Assembly: GCA_028696755.1 (NCBI GenBank)
Contig: JAQVGK010000023.1
Location: 1-14,733, forward strand
Direction: 5' to 3'
Source: Bacteroidales bacterium
GTDB taxonomy: Bacteria > Bacteroidota > Bacteroidia > Bacteroidales > ML635J-15
DNA length: 14,733 bases
Shown here: in pieces, positions 1 through 9,031 of the stretch
Position numbering within the stretch: position 1 is the stretch's first letter
Layout: every line of letters starts with the position of its first letter
The notes under the pieces: model-generated
Databases searched by the model: none
What the model was told of the DNA's origin: nothing
The model's input: the letters and a program-made list of their open reading frames with translations, nothing else
Program-made: the position numbers and the translations under genes

Positions 1-689
1 GTTCCGTTAGTAGAGAATCCGCTAAAACTCATACCGTCTCCTTTAAAATTCATTGTACTACCAACGTTTTTCATGGTTATACCGAATTTTAAATTGTCTC
101 TGTTGCGATTTCTAGCTTTGTCTTTACCTAAGCCAGTAACATACTGAATCCCAGCATCAAGAGCAAATCCCGACGCGTTTAAGTTAAAGATGCTTTCGTT
201 AATCATCTTAACGGTAAGACCACCATATATACTGTTTGAGAACTCACGGGCATAGCCAAGACCGATAGTTGTGAAAGTTGGTGTATAAGTACCAATACCA
301 CCTTCGGGTAACGCATCAGTTGTGATTTCTATATCGCCCCAGTTCATGTTCATTACGCTTACGCCAAGTACACCTGTTTCACCAACTTTGGTAGCAAAAC
401 CGCCACTATTAATAATAACACCTGAACCAACTAGCCACTGAGTATTTGTAAAAGCAAGTTCGGTTTTGCGAGTCATTGCCATACCAGCTATGTTTTGATA
501 CATACCTTCGAGACCGACAACGCAAGCCACGTTTGCATCTCCCCATCCTGAACTACGAGCCCAGGGATTTATCTGCAATTCTGATGCTCCGTTAGAACCA
601 GCACGCTGTTCGTTTCCTGCAAAAACAGCGGTCGAAATAAGCATTACTGCTGCGGCTGTCAGAATCGTAATCAAATATAAATTTTTCAT
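1..689 (-). CDS. PorV/PorQ-family outer-membrane beta-barrel protein, C-terminus off the window
   Basis: Partial gene; 229 complete codons are visible and there is no stop before the window edge. The ATG at 689-687 is followed by a signal peptide (MKNLYLITIL..., cleavage likely after VFA near residue 24). The mature start reads AGNEQRAGSNGASELQINPW and is followed by RSSGWGDANVACVVGLEGMYQNIAG, written here in pieces. This matches the N-terminal signature of the PorV/PorQ (UPF0164-like) family: an 'N-x-x-G-x-x-x-L-x-I...A-R' start, then a G-x-A-x-x-A-x-x-x-G-x-x-x-x-x-x-N-x-A-G block. Alternating hydrophobic and glycine/aromatic strands after it fit an outer-membrane barrel. Family knowledge: PorV carries T9SS substrates from the SprA translocon to the PorU attachment complex, and many Bacteroidota carry several paralogs. 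It is the last visible gene of the operon, 28 nt after a T9SS-sorted protein, so a role as a dedicated partner of that protein is inferred. It could instead be a FadL-like barrel, which I think less likely. Confidence 0.75.
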   Translation of the reverse strand, partial: MKNLYLITILTAAAVMLISTAVFAGNEQRAGSNGASELQINPWARSSGWGDANVACVVGLEGMYQNIAGMAMTRKTELAFTNTQWLVGSGVIINSGGFATKVGETGVLGVSVMNMNWGDIEITTDALPEGGIGTYTPTFTTIGLGYAREFSNSIYGGLTVKMINESIFNLNASGFALDAGIQYVTGLGKDKARNRNRDNLKFGITMKNVGSTMNFKGDGMSFSGFSTNG

Positions 690-717
690 ATTACCTTATT
701 TATATTATAACAATATT

Positions 718-3700
718 TTAGAAATTATTTAAATCCACTGGACGCAATGCGCCAAACCACTTAACGACTTTCTCACCAATGCCGGGAGCGTTAATGTGAA
801 CAATGTAAACACCGCTGGCAATAGAAATACCATAAGTATTCTTAAGATCCCATTGTACAAATGGATCATCATTGTCTTTATTGATCTTACGAACTAATAC
901 ACCACTAGCATTGTAAATAGAAATTGTACATGTTTGTGGTAAATTGGTTATTCTTACATAATTGTCCAACTTGTTTTGTTCGTAGTATGAATTACCATAA
1001 TAAGGGTTTGGAACAACTCTGATAAGATCAAGAGCATTAACGGCTGTAGGATTATCGGCTTTGATAGTTTTAACATCCGCAGTTGTGAATGAGAAGAATG
1101 GGAAGTTGTTGTTTTCCGGTTCTTCAACTGCAAACTCGTTCAAACCTTTGTGGTATGGAGTAGCAACTCTGAGTTTAATTTTCACATCTGTTGCGAGGAA
1201 GTCGAAATCTGGATTCTGTAGAGGAATTGATACCCACATTGCAGCACCCCACGCTCTGTTTAGAGTGGTTGTAGCTGCTCCGGTTTCTTCATATTTTAAT
1301 AAATTGTCATAAACCCATTTGCAAGAGTCGTATGAAGGAGCATTAAATACTGCATTAGGGAAATTTTGGTTGTCACCCATAATATAAATATAATGTTTTC
1401 CTCCAAATAATGGACCTGTATTTGAATAGATTCCTGATGATGGATTCCATTTCATATCGGCACCATTGTCACCAACAAGCCAGGAGTCTTCTCCAAAAAC
1501 AATATTTAATCTACGGCCAGTTCTTTGGTCTATAGCATAACCTGGGAACCAGCTCATACCGTGAGTACCGTCGTTCAGTGGATTACCCATTTTGTCAACA
1601 GATGGATCGCTACGGAGAGCAAACTTTTTAGCATTTCCGCGAGACTGGTAGTTAACCCAAGGAGTTACTTCTTTATTTAATAGAGGACAATCTTCTTCCG
1701 GTAGCCACTCGTTATCGCACATCTCAACTACACAACATTTTGTCCATTTTGATGTGTCAGAAGTAATTACGAGGTCAACACTTGATAGAGGTTCGTATTT
1801 CATAATATTCTGGAAGTTGCGTGCACCCGATAACGAAATACCATATCTGCCTGAATGCGTAAATCTATATGGAGCCCAAGTTCCACCAAGAATTTTTTCA
1901 AAATACTGGTCATTGTCATAACCAATGAGGTCATCATAACTCTTATCTGCACAATCGCCAAGTTCGTTAGTCTTGTAGGTACCTACTCTAATCCAGTTTA
2001 ATGCATCTTGATTATCGCCATCTGGCAAGAAAAATAGCCAAGGCTGGGTTTCATCGTCGAATTCCATACTTGCTGTTAAGAAACCGTTCTGAAATTCATT
2101 TCTGTTTTTAGCACCTGCGTAATTTTCTTGGCTAATAGTTATAGATAATCCTAAGTCCATAAATAATTGCTCGTTTCCAGCACCATAATTTACAGCAACT
2201 TCAGAGTTTATCGAGTCTTCATCACCGAAATAAACAGTATAATAGAAAGGAGTGTAAAACGCAGACGTCAATTCAGATGAATTGGTACCCATTACACCAT
2301 AAGAGTTCACAATTGCAGTATCTCTAAATTTAAGTGTATATGTTGCTTCAGGTACGTTAAGTGGGTCAATAATTTTAACATTGATTGGACCCATACCATT
2401 TTTGTAAACTCTTTCATTAGCTTTCCATGGATATCCACTCATAATTTCATCAATGGTTTCATCGCTAAGTTCAATAATGTTATTTGCATTACCGTGTCCT
2501 TCATACATTGTTATCTGTAATCCATCACCATAGTCCGACTGCATAATTGTACCATCGCTTGCTGGGTCGGAAATATGTGGTATTGCTTCGTAACGTTTGA
2601 TGTTATTTCTACCTGCAAGATATGGTTTTTTCTGACCATTGAAAGTTTCCTGAATAGACTGGTTGTACAATAATGAGTTGTTATAGCCATATGCTATCAC
2701 AGTGTAATAGTATTCTCGATTATTAATAAGTTTACTGTCTCCAGTAGCAAAAGCATCTGTTAATATTTCAAATGTGTGACTAATTCCGTTATCTGCACCG
2801 TTTACTTCTTCAACAGGAATGTTTGCCATTAATTCATCAGACCAATTATAGTTAACAATTTGATCGATTCCGTCTTTAATGTCACATTGAAATACTGGAC
2901 GAACTAATGCGTTATTATATCTGTCTGAAATGCTAGTAGAATTGTTCGCAAGTTGGAAAACCTGATATCCTTGGAATCTGTAATATTCATCACAAGGATC
3001 TATTTCAGAAGAGCAAACAATAGATGGATCTTTTTCAACATAAGCTTCAAGGTAGTTATTACTACTTGGTTTGTTGTAGATATGGAAAATTAAACGTTTA
3101 TCGAGTTCAATAATTTTAAGTTCAGGAGCATCTGGACCATCGAGAACGCGGAAACAGTTTTCGAAAAGAATCTGAGCTTTATCGTCAGCTCTTCTTACTG
3201 CCTCTACCGAAGCCCATGGACCACCCGAAGCAGCGCGTGCGTAAACAGCACCGATTGTAATATCGTTAACTGCTCCAGGAAGAAGAGTAAATGGACCAGC
3301 AGATTGAACAAAACGACGATCACCAGCAGCATTATCTGCAGTCTCTTCTGACCATGGTTCAGCTTCTGGATTACCACCTAGACCCCATCCGCATTCGTCA
3401 GTAGAAGGGTTGCCTGGGAACATGAAGTTTGTTGGTTTGGTAGCGTCTCCACCACCAGATGGGTGACCTGTTCCACCATATACCAATGGACTATTGTCTT
3501 TCCAAAATCCAGTTAGATAGTTGTAATGTTCAGCTGCTGAATGAGGGTCTTGAGTTACTGGGTTTCCAAATGGAGCGTTGTTGAAATATAGAAATCTTCT
3601 CATACCCCATCTTTCGTTGTCAATCTCTCCATCTTGGAAATTGAGACCATTGATGTTTCCATTTAGAATATCCCCTTTAGCACAATTTAAAACTTTTACG

Positions 3701-4839
3701 CCATTAAGGGTATCATAAGATGTTGAGTTATCCAATCCATCAGGATCCTGATAAGGACCTTCGAAGAAATCGATACCAATTGCAGGAGGTTGTGAGCCAT
3801 AACCAGGGCTGCTTGAATTTGCTTCATCATTATCATCACCATTGTACATATAACCTAATCCTCGTTGTACGTCACAACCTGTATAATCATCTTCAGCATT
3901 TCCTAAGTCAGCATCAGTCCATACTCCAAAGTATGTTTCGTACAAAGTATAGGTCGACCGGTTAATAATGTTATAGTTTCCAAATGTCATGTCGTTAAGC
4001 TCATCATTTGTAGTAAAAGCAAATGCCTGAGCTCTAAACTCCATACCAATTGCTGTTCCTCCAGTTTCGGTGTGAACATTTCCTTTGTCGTTATACACCC
4101 ACCATAATGTGTAGTCGCCAAATAAACTTATTTTTCGTTGTTTCATTCTAACACAATTAGGATCTTCTGTAATCCCTTCATTTGGGAACTCATAATATGG
4201 GAAGTCTCCATTAAGCGGATTATAATATCCATCACCATCAGTATCCCACCATGGAGCGAGGTTGTATGCATAACCACCTTCGGGACCATGAGCAGGCCAA
4301 TTAGTAATAATATCAGGAATTTGGTATCCTTCGAATTCGGTTGCTTCATCGCACTCTGGATCTTGAGTACAACGCCACCATTCTCTAAATTCCTTAACCA
4401 TATCTTTAGTGATTACGAAATGCCTATCGTATTCACGGCAGATTTCTGGGCTAACATAAGCTAAACCATCTGTAGTTAGCGGACCAGGCCAGTAGTCATA
4501 ACCATCTTGACGGAAGCGCTGAGCAGCAATTTTTAGCTGTCCATTAGCATCCTTACCACCAACCCAGATTGCACCAGCAAATAAGGCACTTACTCCACCA
4601 CCATTAGGGACTTCATATCTTGCTTTTCCTTGCAAGTCCCACCACATATCGCCGCCTGTATGAATAAGAGCTCTAACATTGTTGATTGCTAACTCAGTAG
4701 ATGTTTTAGCTGGTTCACAACCTGCAGTTGCTCTTTCGTTGGGCCGAGTATTGATTTCTCCCTTCCATTTTTCGGCCAGCATATAGTTTGATGCTGCTAT
4801 CAGAAGAGCTAAAATTATTATTTTCTTAAAATTTTTCAT
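718..4839 (-). CDS. Large secreted surface protein with T9SS C-terminal sorting domain
   Basis: The protein has 1373 residues from the ATG at 4839. An in-frame ATG at 4860 would add seven charged residues before a good signal peptide, so the inner start is preferred. The signal peptide is residues 1-22 (MKNFKKIIILALLIAASNYM, then LA). An aspartate-rich loop DTDGDG at 199-204, followed by YYNPLNGDFPYY, resembles a calcium-binding turn. Residues about 230-560 hold a long region rich in aromatics and Gly (for example GDYTLWWVYNDKGN). Residues about 565-720 look fibronectin-III-like (GPDAPELKI... to YYYTVIAYGYN). The last about 99 residues begin VVPNPYYGNS and include VRITNLPQTC, IYNASG, ASGVYIV and EKVVKW, which is the Por_Secre_tail pattern that directs export by T9SS. 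No catalytic motif was recognised. As I recall it, the family is widespread but uncharacterised in Bacteroidota. It lies between a TonB-receptor-like gene and a PorV-like gene, with gaps of 31 and 28 nt, and is probably cotranscribed with both. An adhesin or structural surface protein is possible, but that is inference. Confidence 0.85.
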   Translation of the reverse strand: MKNFKKIIILALLIAASNYMLAEKWKGEINTRPNERATAGCEPAKTSTELAINNVRALIHTGGDMWWDLQGKARYEVPNGGGVSALFAGAIWVGGKDANGQLKIAAQRFRQDGYDYWPGPLTTDGLAYVSPEICREYDRHFVITKDMVKEFREWWRCTQDPECDEATEFEGYQIPDIITNWPAHGPEGGYAYNLAPWWDTDGDGYYNPLNGDFPYYEFPNEGITEDPNCVRMKQRKISLFGDYTLWWVYNDKGNVHTETGGTAIGMEFRAQAFAFTTNDELNDMTFGNYNIINRSTYTLYETYFGVWTDADLGNAEDDYTGCDVQRGLGYMYNGDDNDEANSSSPGYGSQPPAIGIDFFEGPYQDPDGLDNSTSYDTLNGVKVLNCAKGDILNGNINGLNFQDGEIDNERWGMRRFLYFNNAPFGNPVTQDPHSAAEHYNYLTGFWKDNSPLVYGGTGHPSGGGDATKPTNFMFPGNPSTDECGWGLGGNPEAEPWSEETADNAAGDRRFVQSAGPFTLLPGAVNDITIGAVYARAASGGPWASVEAVRRADDKAQILFENCFRVLDGPDAPELKIIELDKRLIFHIYNKPSSNNYLEAYVEKDPSIVCSSEIDPCDEYYRFQGYQVFQLANNSTSISDRYNNALVRPVFQCDIKDGIDQIVNYNWSDELMANIPVEEVNGADNGISHTFEILTDAFATGDSKLINNREYYYTVIAYGYNNSLLYNQSIQETFNGQKKPYLAGRNNIKRYEAIPHISDPASDGTIMQSDYGDGLQITMYEGHGNANNIIELSDETIDEIMSGYPWKANERVYKNGMGPINVKIIDPLNVPEATYTLKFRDTAIVNSYGVMGTNSSELTSAFYTPFYYTVYFGDEDSINSEVAVNYGAGNEQLFMDLGLSITISQENYAGAKNRNEFQNGFLTASMEFDDETQPWLFFLPDGDNQDALNWIRVGTYKTNELGDCADKSYDDLIGYDNDQYFEKILGGTWAPYRFTHSGRYGISLSGARNFQNIMKYEPLSSVDLVITSDTSKWTKCCVVEMCDNEWLPEEDCPLLNKEVTPWVNYQSRGNAKKFALRSDPSVDKMGNPLNDGTHGMSWFPGYAIDQRTGRRLNIVFGEDSWLVGDNGADMKWNPSSGIYSNTGPLFGGKHYIYIMGDNQNFPNAVFNAPSYDSCKWVYDNLLKYEETGAATTTLNRAWGAAMWVSIPLQNPDFDFLATDVKIKLRVATPYHKGLNEFAVEEPENNNFPFFSFTTADVKTIKADNPTAVNALDLIRVVPNPYYGNSYYEQNKLDNYVRITNLPQTCTISIYNASGVLVRKINKDNDDPFVQWDLKNTYGISIASGVYIVHINAPGIGEKVVKWFGALRPVDLNNF

Positions 4840-4870
4840 ATTTCGTTTTTTATAAATCAATATTCAACAA

Positions 4871-7800
4871 TTAGAAACTAAACTGAACACCTAATTTTAT
4901 AGTTCTAGGTAAACTATAATTATAAGGTGAATTAATGTACATTGCATAATAATTTCTGTATGCTTCAACATCATTTTGTGTTGCTATCTGTGTTTGATAA
5001 TCAGCATAATTTAGATATCCGTCGTCATTAGCATTACCAGTGTAAGAATAAACATTTATCACATTTTTAATATTTAAAAGGTTAGAAACTTCAAGATAAA
5101 CATTGAGGTATCCATATTTTTCTTTTGTTCCATCTTCTTTTTTGTCAGCAAGCATGATCCTGATATCTCTGTCCATACGCATATTGATAGAAGTTCTCCA
5201 TGGTTTGCGAGAACCATTTAAAGATCCAACTACAGCTCCACTAACTGGTCTATTTCTCTTAGTGTAAGGAGACCCAGATCCACTATTGATAACAAAATTA
5301 ACACCCGTGTTCGCAAAAATGCTTTTGCCTGCAATTTTTGGTCCGTTATATGGTGTGCCAGATACTTTGCCACCATAGCGATAGTCGACAGTAATTGCCA
5401 TATTGTGACGTTGGTCGAAATCGAGTGGAATAGTAGTTCTTAAGTTTGGTTTGTCAGATTTAACGATAGCTGCTCCTGATTCAAAACTAGAACCTGTACC
5501 GTTTGCAAATTGTAAGGTGTAAGATGCTCTCAAGGTAATATTACCTGTTCTTCTCATATCATAAGTTACTCCAAAACCTTTTACTGTTCCAAAGTCGATA
5601 TTACCATAAGTATAATAGTTTACTGGATAAGCGCCATAAACTGCAATTGCTTGCTGCATATCACGCATTTCACGGTAAAAAGCAGATAGTTTAAGAGCCG
5701 AAGTATTACCTAATTTTTGTTGGAAACCAAGCTCGTAGTCAATAGTTTTTTCTGTCTGAAGATTTGGATTGTTAATCAAATCGCTGTTTAACTGACGAAT
5801 ATATAAATATTCAATTGGATTTAAACGGTTCGAGTAAGAAGGACGTTTTGAAAGAATGTCGTAGTGTGCAAAGAACAAAGCTTCGTCAGAAATTGGGAAA
5901 GAGAATGAAATACGAGGCATTACAACTATTTGTGGTTTGTAATCTTCAAATGCCGAAGTATTTAATTCTGCCGATGGATCTAGAAGATATGGAGCTATTC
6001 CATTTGCAGATGCAATAGCATTTGGGTTTTCAACTTCTGTACCACTTGCATTGTACCAAACATTGCCAACACGATAACCGTTAATTGCTGTAGGATTACT
6101 TAAATCGTTAACATAAACAACAGCATTGTCCGGAATATTTGCAGGAACATAAGAACCAGCAATAAGACCTCTTTCGTCAGAATCACCTACAGTGTAAGCT
6201 TCGTGCAATAAATACTGGTCTTTTAATACCATCTGGTTAGCATCGTAACGGTCAACACGTACACCTATATTAAATATAAGATCTTTAAAAGCAAATTTGT
6301 CCTGAATATAACCAGCTACGTAGCTAGGCTCAAACGGAGCAATTGGTCGCGTTTTGTAACCGTTTTCATCTGTCTTGTTAAAGAAATCGTCGAATGTTGG
6401 TTTGTAAGTGAGTTTGTTTCCTGTGTAATCAAAACCATAGTAACTAACATAAGAACTACCCTGATTGAACAGTTCATCTGCACTAAACCAAGAAATGTCG
6501 AAAGTGGAAGGATCATAGGAATCAACATCAATCCAAGTTAAATCGTTTTGTGCTAAACCTAGATAATCTCTAAAGTTTTTATCAAATAATGATTGACCTT
6601 CTTCGTTATATAATCTTGGATAGTCAATAGTGTCCATAAAAATTCCTTGTGCATCATAATACACAATAGGGCTATTTACATCTTTTTCAAGTATGTGATT
6701 ATTTGTTAAGCTGCGAGCTAAGGTCCAAAGTCCAAATGGTGCAAGACTGTAAACATAGTCTTGTCTTTGTTCGAATTCGAAACCTAAACTAATTTCGTGG
6801 TCGCCAACGTCGGCAGAACCCGAAGCTGAAACTCTAAATTGAGTTGCTTCTGATTTAGAAAATCCTGTATAAGGGTTTCCAGGACTATTATACATTCCAT
6901 AAATTGCAGGTGCACCCATACCATTTAATAAACCACCATTAATGATTACACTATTTACATCTTTATAGAAATAATCTTCGAAATAGTCAAAATATTGTTG
7001 TGTGTATCTCGCTAAATCTGGATTTAATGTACCTTCTTCAAAATCTTCTATTCTGTAGAAATAAGTTTCTTGTAACCAACCTGTTAGGCCAGTGGTTGTA
7101 TCGGTTCCCCAAGAGTAATACTTTTCAGGTGTGGTGTTGAATTTTCCAACATAACCATATTCAAAATAGTTGTCGCCATAGTTATCATCGAATTGATTAT
7201 TTGATGTGCTAGAATAGTCAACCTGAATTGTGTAATACGGATTCTTAATAACAGCTGGTTTTTCAGCGCTTTCATCAGATCTAAACTTCTGAGTTAAACG
7301 TCCATAAATTCTCCAGTTATTATAAACATAATTTCCGTTATTGTGAGAATTGAAAAGCTGATTATTGTAATTGTATAATCTTCCAACATTATAATCTAAT
7401 GTACCACCAAAAGTAAGGTCGAGGTCGCGAATCGGAGAAATATCAATTTTTCCTGCAACGTTAACACCTTTGCTGTCTGCATTAGCTCTGGTTTTGTAAT
7501 TCTGGAACGAATCTGAATGAAGGTAATCAACATTTTGATAAATGATCGCTCCGTTTTGGCTCTGAACTAAGCGTAGTGGGTTAGTTCTGATAGATTCGAG
7601 AACATCTTCGTTTGCTCTCCACTCGCCAACAGCAGATGGACCACCATCCTCGATATAAGAACCTTCGGCAGAGATTAAGAAACCTGCAACAGTTCTTTTA
7701 CGGTTACTACCTTTTTCGGTAATAGAAAAAATAGGACCGGAAATCATTGCACCTGCAAGGTTGTATCCATAAGGATCGAGATACTGCGAAGTAACGATTT

Positions 7801-8503
7801 CGGCACCACCGAAGAACTGTGAAGTCGGGCCTTTAGTTGTTAAGCTGATTACACCACCGGTAACGTCACCATAAGCTGCAGGTAAACCACCAGTGATAAC
7901 TGTAACTTGTTCGATAGCAGATTTAGGAACGGAAGAAGATCCGCGAACCTTAACGCCATCGACATAATATACAGTACCTTCGGAACGAGCACCGCGGATA
8001 CTACCAACTTCGCCGTCTTCGGAATAAACACCTCCGACAGTGGTAGCAACTGCAGCAGCGGAACGACCGGGCATCTTTGCGATGTCTTCGGAAGTAACTG
8101 TTCCCCCTGATTGTGTTTGGTCCTTCGAAATGAGCGGTACCTTATACTCTCTAATTTCAACCTCTGCTAGGATTTCGGCCGAAGCACTCAGCTCAAAATC
8201 CTGGAAAGTAATTTTACCACCTGGAATCTGTACATTGGCATACTGCAAAGTTGCATATCCAACATAAGATACCGAAACGGTATATTTACCAGCTGGGATT
8301 GGTTTAATACTAAACTTACCGTCGAAGTCAGTCATTCCACCGGTAACTACATTTCCATTTTCTTCAATCGACACGTTCGCAAACGGGATTGGCTCTCCGG
8401 TTGCACCGTCTTTTACAGTCCCGTTAAGGGTACCTGCCGACTGGGCGTACAACCCTGCACTTGTAACAAGTGCCATCATAATTATCAGTAATTTACGTAG
8501 CAT
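4871..8503 (-). CDS. TonB-dependent receptor-like outer-membrane protein with carboxypeptidase-D regulatory domain
   Basis: The protein has 1210 residues, with an ATG at 8503-8501. The signal peptide is residues 1-20 (MLRKLLIIMMALVTSAGLYA, cut before Q). Residues about 24-108 form a CarboxypepD_reg-like beta-sandwich (GTVKDGATGEPIPFANV, then TDFDGKFSIKPIPAGKYTV). A short linker that may act as the TonB box (around 113-125, EVEIREYKVPLI) precedes the plug at about 130-225 (SEDIAKMPGRS, YYVDGVKVRG, AYGDVTGGVISL). The rest is a 22-strand-type barrel ending in QFSF, with a terminal Phe as expected for BAM recognition. Family knowledge: such proteins take up ligands across the outer membrane using TonB/ExbBD energy. 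There is no SusD-like lipoprotein next to it, so it is not a standard Sus pair, and there is no STN domain for anti-sigma signalling. It heads the operon with the T9SS-sorted protein and the PorV-like barrel. The substrate is unknown. It may serve surface-protein assembly rather than nutrient uptake, but this is speculative. Confidence 0.88.
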   Translation of the reverse strand: MLRKLLIIMMALVTSAGLYAQSAGTLNGTVKDGATGEPIPFANVSIEENGNVVTGGMTDFDGKFSIKPIPAGKYTVSVSYVGYATLQYANVQIPGGKITFQDFELSASAEILAEVEIREYKVPLISKDQTQSGGTVTSEDIAKMPGRSAAAVATTVGGVYSEDGEVGSIRGARSEGTVYYVDGVKVRGSSSVPKSAIEQVTVITGGLPAAYGDVTGGVISLTTKGPTSQFFGGAEIVTSQYLDPYGYNLAGAMISGPIFSITEKGSNRKRTVAGFLISAEGSYIEDGGPSAVGEWRANEDVLESIRTNPLRLVQSQNGAIIYQNVDYLHSDSFQNYKTRANADSKGVNVAGKIDISPIRDLDLTFGGTLDYNVGRLYNYNNQLFNSHNNGNYVYNNWRIYGRLTQKFRSDESAEKPAVIKNPYYTIQVDYSSTSNNQFDDNYGDNYFEYGYVGKFNTTPEKYYSWGTDTTTGLTGWLQETYFYRIEDFEEGTLNPDLARYTQQYFDYFEDYFYKDVNSVIINGGLLNGMGAPAIYGMYNSPGNPYTGFSKSEATQFRVSASGSADVGDHEISLGFEFEQRQDYVYSLAPFGLWTLARSLTNNHILEKDVNSPIVYYDAQGIFMDTIDYPRLYNEEGQSLFDKNFRDYLGLAQNDLTWIDVDSYDPSTFDISWFSADELFNQGSSYVSYYGFDYTGNKLTYKPTFDDFFNKTDENGYKTRPIAPFEPSYVAGYIQDKFAFKDLIFNIGVRVDRYDANQMVLKDQYLLHEAYTVGDSDERGLIAGSYVPANIPDNAVVYVNDLSNPTAINGYRVGNVWYNASGTEVENPNAIASANGIAPYLLDPSAELNTSAFEDYKPQIVVMPRISFSFPISDEALFFAHYDILSKRPSYSNRLNPIEYLYIRQLNSDLINNPNLQTEKTIDYELGFQQKLGNTSALKLSAFYREMRDMQQAIAVYGAYPVNYYTYGNIDFGTVKGFGVTYDMRRTGNITLRASYTLQFANGTGSSFESGAAIVKSDKPNLRTTIPLDFDQRHNMAITVDYRYGGKVSGTPYNGPKIAGKSIFANTGVNFVINSGSGSPYTKRNRPVSGAVVGSLNGSRKPWRTSINMRMDRDIRIMLADKKEDGTKEKYGYLNVYLEVSNLLNIKNVINVYSYTGNANDDGYLNYADYQTQIATQNDVEAYRNYYAMYINSPYNYSLPRTIKLGVQFSF

Positions 8504-8542
8504 AATAAAGTTTTACTTTAACAATACTTAACCCAAATAATA

Positions 8543-8567
8543 AAAACTGTAAATATAGAACAGTTTT
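8543..8567. promoter_or_regulatory. Dyad-symmetric site upstream of the surface operon
   Basis: An 8-bp perfect inverted repeat, AAAACTGT and ACAGTTTT, is separated by 9 nt (AAATATAGA), 40 to 64 nt upstream of the TonB-receptor start. The spacing of the two ACTGT/ACAGT cores would suit a dimeric helix-turn-helix regulator acting as operator. Read on the minus strand, the right arm is followed by a T-rich run, so it could instead be a weak terminator for the small basic-protein gene that ends at 8657. Only two G-C pairs are in the stem, which argues against a strong terminator. I found no exact TAnnTTTG box in this leader. Confidence 0.3.
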
Positions 8568-8656
8568 AATTAATGACCAAATGATTTATTCGCAAAAATT
8601 TAACTTTTTTTTAAAGATATACATAACTGTCTCTAATTAAGATAAATAACATTTTT

Positions 8657-9007
8657 TTATTCCCTCGTGTACTTAGCTTGCTTTTTCGATTTTTTCATTC
8701 GCTTAAAAGTTCGCTTTCCATCCACTAAATCTTTACCACCTCCATTAATTAATTTATTGTGTTTTCGTACAGCTTTTTTATGTAAGCGGTAATCACGTTT
8801 TTCTTGCTTGGCCTCTTTTTTTTGCTGTGCTTTCTCGATTCTCATAACACTCCGCTCTTCTGGCGAAGGGCGGTAATGCTTTGATTTTTGCTTTTTCATG
8901 TACTTTTCGTTGTCGATGCTACGACCATTTTGAGAAAAAAGCTGTGTGGACAATAAAATGATAAGACTTAGTGTTATCAGTTTGAAAAAATTAGATAAAT
9001 TTGTCAT
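8657..9007 (-). CDS. Small secreted, lysine-rich basic protein of unknown function
   Basis: The protein has 116 residues from the ATG at 9007-9005. A TTG at 9016 is in frame but adds only three residues and would place the start closer to the opposite gene, so ATG is preferred. A signal peptide is clear (MTNLSNFFKLITLSLIILLS, then TQLFSQ, cut near residue 25). The mature part is extremely basic: a helical, possibly coiled segment EERSVMRIEKAQQKKEAKQ and a tail RTFKRMKKSKKQAKYTRE with a KRMKKSKK cluster. No enzyme motif and no cysteine are present. I recall short Bacteroidota proteins with similar KRMKKS-type tails, but no function is known to me. The basic charge would suit binding to lipopolysaccharide, peptidoglycan or nucleic acid at the envelope, which is inference. 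It is divergent from the Rieske-like lipoprotein gene with 24 nt between starts. Confidence 0.7.
   Translation of the reverse strand: MTNLSNFFKLITLSLIILLSTQLFSQNGRSIDNEKYMKKQKSKHYRPSPEERSVMRIEKAQQKKEAKQEKRDYRLHKKAVRKHNKLINGGGKDLVDGKRTFKRMKKSKKQAKYTRE
8996..9003 (+). promoter_or_regulatory. Candidate -7 box for the Rieske-like lipoprotein gene
   Basis: TAAATTTG matches the Bacteroidota -7 consensus TAnnTTTG exactly and would give a leader of about 23 nt before the ATG at 9032. The only TTTG upstream (8981-8984) is 11 nt away, too close for the usual 19-21 nt spacing, so the -33 half is unsupported. The box lies across the start codon region of the divergent basic-protein gene. Confidence 0.35.
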
Positions 9008-9031
9008 AAAAATCAATAAAAAAAGAAAACA

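Noticed and set aside
4143..4349. Alternative frame inside the T9SS-sorted protein, considered as a sign of frameshift
   Set aside because: The main frame is continuous and domain-consistent through this region, so no frameshift is needed.
7849..8160. Alternative frame of 103 codons inside the TonB-receptor plug region
   Set aside because: It is a shadow of the receptor gene with no signal, domain or independent start context.
4871..8503. SusC-type receptor of a polysaccharide utilisation locus
   Set aside because: No SusD-like lipoprotein or glycan enzymes are adjacent; the next genes encode T9SS-related surface proteins.
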